Shown here in pieces: positions 1-5,420 of a stretch of DNA of 5,846 nt. The DNA comes from JBFGWM01 sp041588495 (GTDB lineage: Bacteria > Pseudomonadota > Gammaproteobacteria > Pseudomonadales > JBFGWM01), in the NCBI GenBank assembly GCA_041588495.1, contig JBFGWM010000184.1, forward strand, positions 1 to 5,846, read 5' to 3'. The first letter of the stretch is position 1, and each line of letters begins with the position of its first letter. The position numbers were made by a program, and so were the translations under genes. A model generated the notes under the pieces. The model saw only the letters and a list, made by a program, of their open reading frames with translations. It made no database searches and was not told where the DNA came from.

Positions 1-444
1 ACAGGCATGCCGGGCTACAGGGCGCGTGTCATGTACCTGCACCAGCGCAGTGCCATGACGGCGGGCAACGTCGAGGACAACCTGCGTGCGCCATTCCGCT
101 TCCAGGCACACCGGGAGCGTTCCTACGACCGCGAGGCCTGCCTCGCCCTGCTGCGTACGGTCGGCCGCGGCCCGGCGTTCCTCGCCAAGGACGCCGCCGA
201 ACTGTCCGGCGGCGAGGCGCAGATCGCGGCCCTGATGCGGGCCCTGGTGCTGGACCCGGAAATCCTGCTGCTCGACGAACCCACCGCGTCCCTGGATGAC
301 CGCAGCCGGGCGGGCATGGAGACCCTGGTCCGCGAGTGGCTGTGGTCGCGGGACGGGCGCGCCTGCCTGTGGACCTCCCACGACGATGCCCAGCTGAAGC
401 GGGTTGCCGACCGTCGCATCGCTCTCGCGGAGCCCGTGGCATGA
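1..444 (+). CDS. fetA: FetA-like ABC transporter ATP-binding protein (5' end cut off)
   Basis: ATPase subunit of a putative FetAB-type metal (iron) exporter, which would hydrolyse ATP on the cytoplasmic face of the FetB permease. The frame is open from base 1, so the ATG at 7 is probably internal. About 147 residues are visible, against roughly 210-225 for the family. The N-terminal part with Walker A lies outside the window. Visible motifs, in order: Q-loop Gln (43-45, in YLHQ), ABC signature LSGGEAQ (202-222), Walker B ILLLDEP (262-282) followed by the D-loop SLD, and the H-loop His (379-381, in WTSHD). All key residues of this half are present, so the gene looks intact. The stop TGA overlaps the fetB start as ATGA, indicating translational coupling. 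The short nucleotide-binding domain, ending soon after the H-loop, and the adjacent UPF0014 permease favour FetA over other ABC ATPases. The iron substrate is inferred from characterised E. coli FetAB. Confidence 0.88.
   Translation, partial: TGMPGYRARVMYLHQRSAMTAGNVEDNLRAPFRFQAHRERSYDREACLALLRTVGRGPAFLAKDAAELSGGEAQIAALMRALVLDPEILLLDEPTASLDDRSRAGMETLVREWLWSRDGRACLWTSHDDAQLKRVADRRIALAEPVA
429..432 (+). promoter_or_regulatory. Ribosome binding site of fetB
   Basis: GGAG lies 8 bases before the ATG at 441, inside the last codons of fetA. It decides the start of fetB in favour of 441 over the upstream in-frame ATG at 336 and fits coupled translation of the pair. Confidence 0.65.
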
Positions 445-1241
445 GCAGCTACATCACCATCGGACCGTTCCAGCTGCTGCTCGCGGCCCTGCTGGTGGTC
501 ATCAACATCGCCCTGTCCCTCCGCCTGCGCCTGGACCTGGAGCGCTCCCTGGCCGTCGCCTCCGCGCGCATGGTCGTGCAGTTGCTGTTGATCGGCTACC
601 TGCTGCAGTGGGTGTTCGCAATCGAGAACATCGCCTGGATACTCGGCCTGGCCCTGCTGATGACAGTCATTGCCAGCGCCAGCGCGGTAGGGCGTACGCA
701 GCGGCGTTACCGCAACATCTGGTGGAACAGCTTCGTCTCCATCTTCGGCGCCTCGGTACTGGTCACCCTGGTCGGCATCAGCGGCATTGTGCAGGTCGAC
801 CCCTGGTACAAACCCCAATACCTGTTTCCGCTGCTGGGCATGGTGCTGGGCAACACCCTGAACGGAATCTCGCTCGCCCTGGACCGCTTTCTCGAGGAAA
901 TCGCCACCCACCGTCATCGCGTGGAGTCGTTGCTCGCCCTCGGTGCGACCCGCTGGGAGGCCGTCCACGAGGTGCTCCGCGAGGCGGCGCGAACCGGAAT
1001 GATCCCGACCATCAACTCGATGATGGTCATGGGAATCGTCAGCCTGCCGGGCATGATGACCGGGCAGATTCTCGCCGGGGCCGACCCGGTGGATGCAGTC
1101 CACTACCAGATCGTCATCGTGTTCATGATCGCCTCGGCTTCCGCCCTGGGCATTATCGGCGTGCTGTTGCTGGCCTACAGCGCCGTTTTCAACAACCGCC
1201 ATCAACTGCATGTCGAGCGCATCCGGCGCGTGGAAAATTAA
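441..1241 (+). CDS. fetB: FetB-like (UPF0014) iron export permease
   Basis: Inner-membrane permease partner of the preceding ATPase. The E. coli FetAB pair exports iron and eases iron-linked oxidative stress; the same substrate is inferred here. I chose the ATG at 441 because it overlaps the fetA stop as ATGA, has a GGAG Shine-Dalgarno at 429-432 (8-base spacer), and gives 266 residues, close to the 259 of E. coli FetB. An upstream in-frame ATG at 336 would add 35 non-conserved residues inside fetA. Hydrophobic segments lie near residues 8-27, 36-59, 62-83, 96-118, 125-145, 190-212 and 222-248, about seven helices. The family hallmark region is clear: ALGAT (166-170), then a cytoplasmic EAAR..MIPTIN stretch (181-192) and LPGMMTGQIL (202-211), followed by YQI. 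The C-terminus is short and basic. No frameshift or missing segment is seen. Confidence 0.92.
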   Translation: MSSYITIGPFQLLLAALLVVINIALSLRLRLDLERSLAVASARMVVQLLLIGYLLQWVFAIENIAWILGLALLMTVIASASAVGRTQRRYRNIWWNSFVSIFGASVLVTLVGISGIVQVDPWYKPQYLFPLLGMVLGNTLNGISLALDRFLEEIATHRHRVESLLALGATRWEAVHEVLREAARTGMIPTINSMMVMGIVSLPGMMTGQILAGADPVDAVHYQIVIVFMIASASALGIIGVLLLAYSAVFNNRHQLHVERIRRVEN

Positions 1242-1309
1242 AGCCGGCCATAGCGGACGCCCTGCCCCGACCACTCGGACAACCGGCATCACCGTTGGTC
1301 CACCGGAAC

Positions 1310-1338
1310 TGTTCAGTTCAGTCGGGGGCGACTAGTAT
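1310..1338 (+). promoter_or_regulatory. Weak sigma70-like promoter candidate for the double-receiver gene
   Basis: A TAGTAT hexamer (1333-1338, 5 of 6 to TATAAT) is preceded at 17-base spacing by TGTTCA (1310-1315, only 3 of 6 to TTGACA). It lies 63 bases before the ATG in a locally less GC-rich spot. The -35 match is poor, so this is only a candidate. Confidence 0.3.
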
Positions 1339-1359
1339 TTCTGGTGAGAGGGCGTCGTA

Positions 1360-1373
1360 CCGCGGATCCGCGG
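1360..1373. repeat. 14-bp perfect palindrome upstream of the double-receiver gene
   Basis: CCGCGGATCCGCGG reads the same on both strands. It lies about 20 bases downstream of the candidate -10 and 27 bases before the ATG, in what would be the 5' leader. It could be an operator or simply a chance GC-rich palindrome. A related CCGCGG pair is found in the leader of the fusion gene (5312-5328). Confidence 0.4.
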
Positions 1374-1388
1374 CAACATCGTCGCAGC

Positions 1389-1392
1389 AGGG
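1389..1392 (+). promoter_or_regulatory. Ribosome binding site of the double-receiver gene
   Basis: AGGG, continuing into a purine-rich stretch, lies 8 bases before the ATG at 1401. It sets that start, because the in-frame upstream ATG at 1344 would add residues with no receiver similarity. Confidence 0.6.
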
Positions 1393-1400
1393 AAAGAGCC

Positions 1401-2234
1401 ATGTTCCTCAACATCCTGTATGCCGTGGACGACGACAGCAAGTATCTCGTCATGGAAAAGCTCCTGCAGCAGACCGAGTCCCTGGCCCTCGCCTTCCTCG
1501 ATCGCCAGTTGCCCGATGACATCGCCGCTGGGAATATCGACCCCGCGCAGTATGACCTTCTGCTCGTGGAAAGCCGCCTCGAAAACGCCGAACGGTTCAA
1601 GACCGGGGAGGAGCTGCTCCGGTCCCTGTACGACTCCGGTAACGAGACGCCTGCCGTGCTGCTGACTGGTACTGACGACCCGCAGGTCGGGAGCGGGGAC
1701 GGCTCATGGAGCGGGCCGGGCCGGGTGGTGAGCCTCCCCGCGGGGCACCTCACCGCGGAGCAACTCGACGCGGCCGTGCACAACGCCCTCAATGCCAACA
1801 CGCTGCGCATCCTGATCATCGAGGACGACGACGACGATTACCGGATTCTCTGCACGCACCTGCCCGAGAGCAAGGAAATCGCGGTGGAAACCGAACAGGC
1901 CAGGACCATCGAGGAGGCCTGGCCGCGCATCGAGAGCGACGAGCACGACCTCTACCTCGTCGATTACCAGCTGGGGCCCGAGGTCGCGACGTCACTCGTC
2001 GAACGCATGGTTGCGGCGGGGAACCTCAAACCGATCATCCTGGTGACCGGCCATGCTGCCGTTGATACAGACCCGGCGATGAGCGTCCTGCTACAACGGG
2101 ACCACGTGAGTTTCCTGTCCAAGCAGTCTCTCAGCACCGAGGCCGTCGCCAACGCCCTGCGCCTCACCGATCCGGCCGGCGGCAAGGACTTCGACCTGCA
2201 GCAACTTGCCAGCGGCATCCAGGTCGAGGAATAG
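1401..2234 (+). CDS. Tandem receiver-domain protein (REC-REC) with degenerate first receiver, no output domain
   Basis: A cytoplasmic two-component signalling protein of 277 residues made of two CheY-like receivers. The ATG at 1401 has an AGGG Shine-Dalgarno at 1389-1392 (8-base spacer). Receiver 2 (about 135-255) is complete: acidic pair in IIEDDDDDYR (E141-D146), phospho-acceptor D188 in YLVDYQLG, T216 in ILVTGH, and K241 in FLSKQSL. Receiver 1 (about 3-130) aligns segment by segment: acidic D10-D12 in LYAVDDD and T89 in VLLTGTD are kept. The acceptor position is Glu (E57 in LLVESRL, codon 1569-1571), and the conserved Lys is replaced by Pro (P113 in SLPAGHL). It therefore probably cannot be phosphorylated normally. 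No DNA-binding, GGDEF, EAL or kinase region follows; only about 20 residues remain after receiver 2. It may act as a phosphate sink, a shuttle or a protein-interaction regulator. No kinase gene lies in the window, so partner and pathway are unknown. Confidence 0.85.
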   Translation: MFLNILYAVDDDSKYLVMEKLLQQTESLALAFLDRQLPDDIAAGNIDPAQYDLLLVESRLENAERFKTGEELLRSLYDSGNETPAVLLTGTDDPQVGSGDGSWSGPGRVVSLPAGHLTAEQLDAAVHNALNANTLRILIIEDDDDDYRILCTHLPESKEIAVETEQARTIEEAWPRIESDEHDLYLVDYQLGPEVATSLVERMVAAGNLKPIILVTGHAAVDTDPAMSVLLQRDHVSFLSKQSLSTEAVANALRLTDPAGGKDFDLQQLASGIQVEE

Positions 2235-2264
2235 GCCCGGCCGGCACGACGATCGACCCACCGC

Positions 2265-5200
2265 TCAATCCACCTGCGAGATGCACTCCGGATCGTTGAA
2301 AGGCAGGTAGGTCTCGTCGGCCGCGCTGTAGAAAAACATCGGGTCGCCGATCCGCTCGGGATCGATTCCCTGCGCGCGCAGGTGGAATTTCACGAACTTC
2401 ATCGTTTCCGTGGTTTCCAGGCGCTCGACGATGCGGATGAAGCGCGGGCGCGCCGACTCCGTGAGGTTCGCGGAGACCGCACGCCATGCGGCATCCCCGT
2501 CAAAGCTGGCGCCCTCGCGAAGCTGGATGGCTGCCGTTCCCGCGCGACCCTCGCGGCCCGTCACCCGCACACCGTAGACCACCGCGTTCTCCACGAATGG
2601 CAGTTCGGAGATGACATCCGCGACCTGTTCCGAGGACACGTTCTCCCCGCGCCAGCGGTAACTGTCACCAACCCGGTCGAGGAACCAGTAGTCGCCTTCC
2701 CCGTCGCGCCGCATCAGGTCACCGGTACTGAACCAGGCATCGCCCTTCTTGAACACGTCACGCAGGATCTTGCGCTCGGTTTCCTCCTCGCTGGTGTACC
2801 CGTCGAAGAGGCTGAGGGGGTGAGACGGATCGATTCGCGCCAGCAGGACCCCGGGCTCGTCCACGCCGCAGGCCTCCATGAACCCGTCGTCGGCACGAAT
2901 GTAGTCGTCGAACTCCACGTCGTAGTGGACCAGCGCAACCTGGCGGTCCTGGTTCAGCGGCTGGCCGACGGAACCGATCTTCTCGCCGGACATGTTGACC
3001 ATCGCCACGTTGCCCTCGGTGGAACCGTAGAACTCGATAATCTTGCCCGGCTTGAAGCGCTCCTGCAGATCGCGCCACACGTCGGGACGCATGCCGTTGC
3101 CGATGAACAGGCGGATCGAATGACGGTCCTCGCCGGGTTGCGGCTCGCGGTTCACGAGGTAACGACACATCTCCCCGACGTAGAACACCACCGTCGCACC
3201 GTAGCGGCGCGTCTCCTCCAGGAAACGCGTTGCCGAGAAACCCGACGCCAGGGCGAGACGCGCACCGCCGACCAGGGCGCCCCCCGAGGCCATCAGCATC
3301 CCGGTGGCATGGTAGAGCGGCGTGCAGCAATAGACCGTGTCGCGGGTGGTGAACTTGCCGATCGCGGCGGTGGACAATGCCGCGAGGCTCCAGCGCCGGT
3401 TGGTGATCTTCACGGCCTTCGGGCGGCCCGTCGTGCCGGAGGTGAAGATCAGCATGGCCACGTCACCCGCGCGCCCCGGGTTGAGGTCCACCTTCGACAG
3501 GTCCGGCTCATCCTCGACGTGATCGGATACGCGAATCGCGACATCCGGGAGCACCTCGTTCTCCGCGCCGAAAACAAACAAAGGCAGATCGGGACAGGTG
3601 GCCGCGAGGTCCTCGACGTGGGCGTGATCGCTGATCAGTGCCGCCACGCCGCCCTCGATCAGGGCGTGCTCCAGGGAACTGCCGCGCATGCTGCAGTTGA
3701 GCAGCACCGCGACCGCGCCGATCCGGTTCAGGGCAGCCGTCGCGGTGAGGAAATCGGGATGATTGTCCATCTGGATGCCGACATGGGCACCCGGTTCGAT
3801 GCCGCAGGCGAACAACGCCGCCGCCACCCGGCTGACCTCGCGGTCGGCCTCGGCATAGGTGTAGGCCTGGTCCTCCCAGAGGAAAAAGGCCGCATCCGGA
3901 ATCGCCCGCGCCTGCTCGGCAAGAACCGAACCCATGCTCACCGGAGTGGATTCCTCCAGGCGCCGGATTCGCGCCAGGCGCGGCAGTTCCCAGCGCAGGG
4001 CGTCGACCAGTTCGCCGACTTCCAGGGACACGTCACCGACCCGGTGCCAGAGGTTGTCCAGCATGCTGGTGGCGGAATCATAAAGTCGCTGGATGCCGCG
4101 CCGGTCCTCGACCTCCGGCGGAGGTTCGGGGCGCGCCTCGGGCTGGAAGTCGGGTTGCGGTCCGTCGCCGTCGAGCCAGCGGATCCAGCTCACCACCGTG
4201 GGCCAGGTGTAGCGCAGGGACTTGGAGCCCACCACCAGGCCGAAGTGGCCGGCCGCGAGTTCCACCTCGTGGACGGTCGCGCGGGGCGCGGCGTCATTGA
4301 TGGCCCGCACCGAGGGCGGACGCCCGAACTCGTCGCGACTTCCGACAAAGTAGAGGATCGGCACGTCGATATCGGCGAGGGTCACGGTGCGCCCGTTGAT
4401 CACGAACCCCCCGGTCAGCATCCGGTTGTTAACGATCATCTCGTCGATGAACTTGCGCAGGGCCGGACCCGGCCAGGCCACGAAGCCCTCGCCGCCGAGA
4501 AAGCGGCGCTGGCGCTCGCGACGCTCCAGGGCCTCGCGATCCGGCAGCAGGCTGAAGATGCCGAGCATCTGGCGGATTTCCTTGCCGCCACTGAGAATCT
4601 TGAAACCGGCCATGGACATCGCGCCGGGCAGTGCCTCCATGGCGCGGAACGGGGCGAGCACCGCCTTGCCTGGGCCGCCGAGGATCACCTCGGAAACCTC
4701 GCCACGGACGCCGCCGGGCAGGTTGCGGTGGATGTCGACCGGACTGCCGAAGGTGATGACGGACTGCACGCCGTGACTCTGCCGGTAGGCCGCGCACTGG
4801 TACACGAACATGCCGCCCTGGGAATAGCCCGCCAGGTTGACGTCCTGCCCGGTGGCCTCGCGAACCCGGTCGATGGCGTCGTCCACCGCGAGAACGTGAT
4901 CGTCGAGGGTGCGCTGCAACGCCCCTTCCTGCAACTCGGGCGCGCCGAAATCGACCAGCCACACGTCCACACCCTGCGCGGTCAGCCACGCCACGGCGCT
5001 GAGTTCGGGCGCGAGATCGTAGATCTCCGAGGCGATCATCAGCGGCGGCACCAGCAACAGGGGACCGCGTACCGGTTCGACCTCGGTCTCGCCTACGTTG
5101 ACGTAGCGCCGCAGCTTGTAACGGGGATCCTCGTGCAGTACCGAGAATGGCGTGCTCCAGGGCGCGGTCAGGCGTCCCTCGCGGAGCAGTTCAAGGGCAT

Positions 5201-5282
5201 TCGAGGTACCCGCCCGAAAGCGGTGCACGCGTTGTCCGAGGATGCGCGGGACAGCGCGAATCTTCTTGATCGGGGCAATCAT
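2265..5282 (-). CDS. Fusion protein: PHA-synthase-like alpha/beta hydrolase + FATP/VLACS-type acyl-CoA synthetase
   Basis: A 1005-residue two-domain lipid enzyme. The chosen ATG (5280-5282) has a GGAG seven bases upstream; an in-frame ATG at 5381 would add 33 basic residues. The N-terminal half (about 1-370) resembles class III PHA synthases: DVWLVDFGAPE (106-116), TLDDHV (125-130), GYSQGG (152-157), D317 in VGSRDEFG, and GHFGLVVGSKS (345-355). The nucleophile is S154 instead of the Cys of PHA synthases, so hydrolase, esterase or acyl transfer is as likely as polymerisation. A Pro/Glu-rich linker (372-395) follows. The C-terminal half (about 447-1005) is an AMP-forming synthetase: TSGTTGRPK (614-622), YGSTEG (752-757), STGD (852-855), the FATP-type DRVGDSYRWRGENVS (869-883), and probable catalytic K962. 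It should activate long-chain fatty acids to acyl-CoA. No signal peptide or clear transmembrane helix is visible. The frame is uninterrupted and all synthetase motifs are intact. Domain assignment is strong; the combined reaction is inferred. Confidence 0.88.
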   Translation of the reverse strand: MIAPIKKIRAVPRILGQRVHRFRAGTSNALELLREGRLTAPWSTPFSVLHEDPRYKLRRYVNVGETEVEPVRGPLLLVPPLMIASEIYDLAPELSAVAWLTAQGVDVWLVDFGAPELQEGALQRTLDDHVLAVDDAIDRVREATGQDVNLAGYSQGGMFVYQCAAYRQSHGVQSVITFGSPVDIHRNLPGGVRGEVSEVILGGPGKAVLAPFRAMEALPGAMSMAGFKILSGGKEIRQMLGIFSLLPDREALERRERQRRFLGGEGFVAWPGPALRKFIDEMIVNNRMLTGGFVINGRTVTLADIDVPILYFVGSRDEFGRPPSVRAINDAAPRATVHEVELAAGHFGLVVGSKSLRYTWPTVVSWIRWLDGDGPQPDFQPEARPEPPPEVEDRRGIQRLYDSATSMLDNLWHRVGDVSLEVGELVDALRWELPRLARIRRLEESTPVSMGSVLAEQARAIPDAAFFLWEDQAYTYAEADREVSRVAAALFACGIEPGAHVGIQMDNHPDFLTATAALNRIGAVAVLLNCSMRGSSLEHALIEGGVAALISDHAHVEDLAATCPDLPLFVFGAENEVLPDVAIRVSDHVEDEPDLSKVDLNPGRAGDVAMLIFTSGTTGRPKAVKITNRRWSLAALSTAAIGKFTTRDTVYCCTPLYHATGMLMASGGALVGGARLALASGFSATRFLEETRRYGATVVFYVGEMCRYLVNREPQPGEDRHSIRLFIGNGMRPDVWRDLQERFKPGKIIEFYGSTEGNVAMVNMSGEKIGSVGQPLNQDRQVALVHYDVEFDDYIRADDGFMEACGVDEPGVLLARIDPSHPLSLFDGYTSEEETERKILRDVFKKGDAWFSTGDLMRRDGEGDYWFLDRVGDSYRWRGENVSSEQVADVISELPFVENAVVYGVRVTGREGRAGTAAIQLREGASFDGDAAWRAVSANLTESARPRFIRIVERLETTETMKFVKFHLRAQGIDPERIGDPMFFYSAADETYLPFNDPECISQVD

Positions 5283-5289
5283 GCCGGAA

Positions 5290-5293
5290 CTCC
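5290..5293 (-). promoter_or_regulatory. Ribosome binding site of the fusion gene
   Basis: On the minus strand GGAG lies 7 bases before the ATG at 5282. This is the main reason for preferring that start over the in-frame ATG at 5381. Confidence 0.6.
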
Positions 5294-5311
5294 GTGGAAT
5301 CACATGGGCTG

Positions 5312-5328
5312 CCGCGGGAGTACCGCGG
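5312..5328. repeat. Paired CCGCGG repeat in the leader of the fusion gene
   Basis: CCGCGG occurs at 5312-5317 and 5323-5328, separated by GAGTA. Because the hexamer is self-complementary, the pair is both direct and inverted: a 6-bp stem with a 5-base loop, or two sites 11 bp apart centre to centre. It lies between the candidate promoter and the start codon of the fusion gene. The 9-mer GTACCGCGG (5320-5328) is also found at 1357-1365, before the double-receiver gene. Confidence 0.35.
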
Positions 5329-5337
5329 TGAGGACGT

Positions 5338-5366
5338 AGTTTAGTGATTTCGCGCGTTTTGCTCGA
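5338..5366 (-). promoter_or_regulatory. Weak sigma70-like promoter candidate for the fusion gene
   Basis: Read on the minus strand, TCGAGC (5366-5361, 3 of 6 to TTGACA) and TAAACT (5343-5338, 4 of 6 to TATAAT) are 17 bases apart, in one of the few AT-richer patches here. Transcription would begin near 5331, leaving a leader of about 50 bases and excluding the ATG at 5381. The matches are poor, so this is tentative. Confidence 0.25.
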
Positions 5367-5391
5367 CACCCGGCCCGCCATCCGGCTTGCC

Positions 5392-5411
5392 GGCCATGCC
5401 AGGGCACGGCC
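5392..5411 (-). terminator. Possible stem-loop after the PKD-protein gene (no U tract)
   Basis: On the minus strand, GGCCGTGC and GCATGGCC can pair as an 8-bp stem with one G-U pair around a CCTG loop, starting 9 bases after the stop codon at 5421. No T-run follows, so it lacks the hallmark of an intrinsic terminator. It may be a transcript-end hairpin or a chance GC-rich fold. Confidence 0.25.
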
Positions 5412-5420
5412 CGGCGACGC

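Larger units (their letters stand above)
1242..1400. other. Non-coding gap between fetB and the double-receiver gene
   Basis: This 159-base stretch holds no convincing gene. It contains an imperfect bulged inverted repeat (1277-1301, GGACAAC paired with GTTGGTCC), which has no T-run after it and is not a clear terminator. It also has a small GTTCA tandem (1311-1320), a weak promoter candidate around 1310-1338, a 14-bp palindrome (1360-1373) and the Shine-Dalgarno of the next gene. The change of gene function and the presence of these elements suggest that the regulator has its own transcript. Confidence 0.6.

Noticed and set aside
123..1292. A 389-codon open frame on the minus strand across fetA and fetB
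   Set aside because: It lies antisense to two clear genes and is rich in Asp, His, Gln and Arg without any motif; it is a composition shadow.
1277..1301. Inverted repeat after fetB as an intrinsic terminator
   Set aside because: The stem is bulged and short (GGAC plus AAC) with a 10-base loop, and no T-run follows.
4812..4829. Calling the N-terminal half of the fusion a functional PHA synthase (phaC)
   Set aside because: The required Cys nucleophile is Ser, and no phaE, phaA, phaB or phasin gene is present, so I call it only PHA-synthase-like.
2382..5339. A 985-codon open frame on the plus strand antisense to the fusion gene
   Set aside because: It covers almost exactly the minus-strand gene, whose domains are unmistakable. 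The antisense product is an unordered mix rich in His, Arg, Gln, Glu and Gly with no recognisable motif. Long antisense frames are expected opposite GC-rich genes.
5283..5381. N-terminal extension of the fusion protein from an upstream ATG at 5381
   Set aside because: The 33 extra residues are basic and unlike the PhaC-like family. The ATG at 5282 has a well-placed GGAG, and a promoter candidate lies within the extension. It is not fully excluded.
5382..5393. CCGGCTTGCCGG palindrome between the two minus-strand genes as an attachment site or terminator
   Set aside because: It is a short GC-only stem with a tiny loop and no T-run, and no integrase or other mobile gene is nearby.
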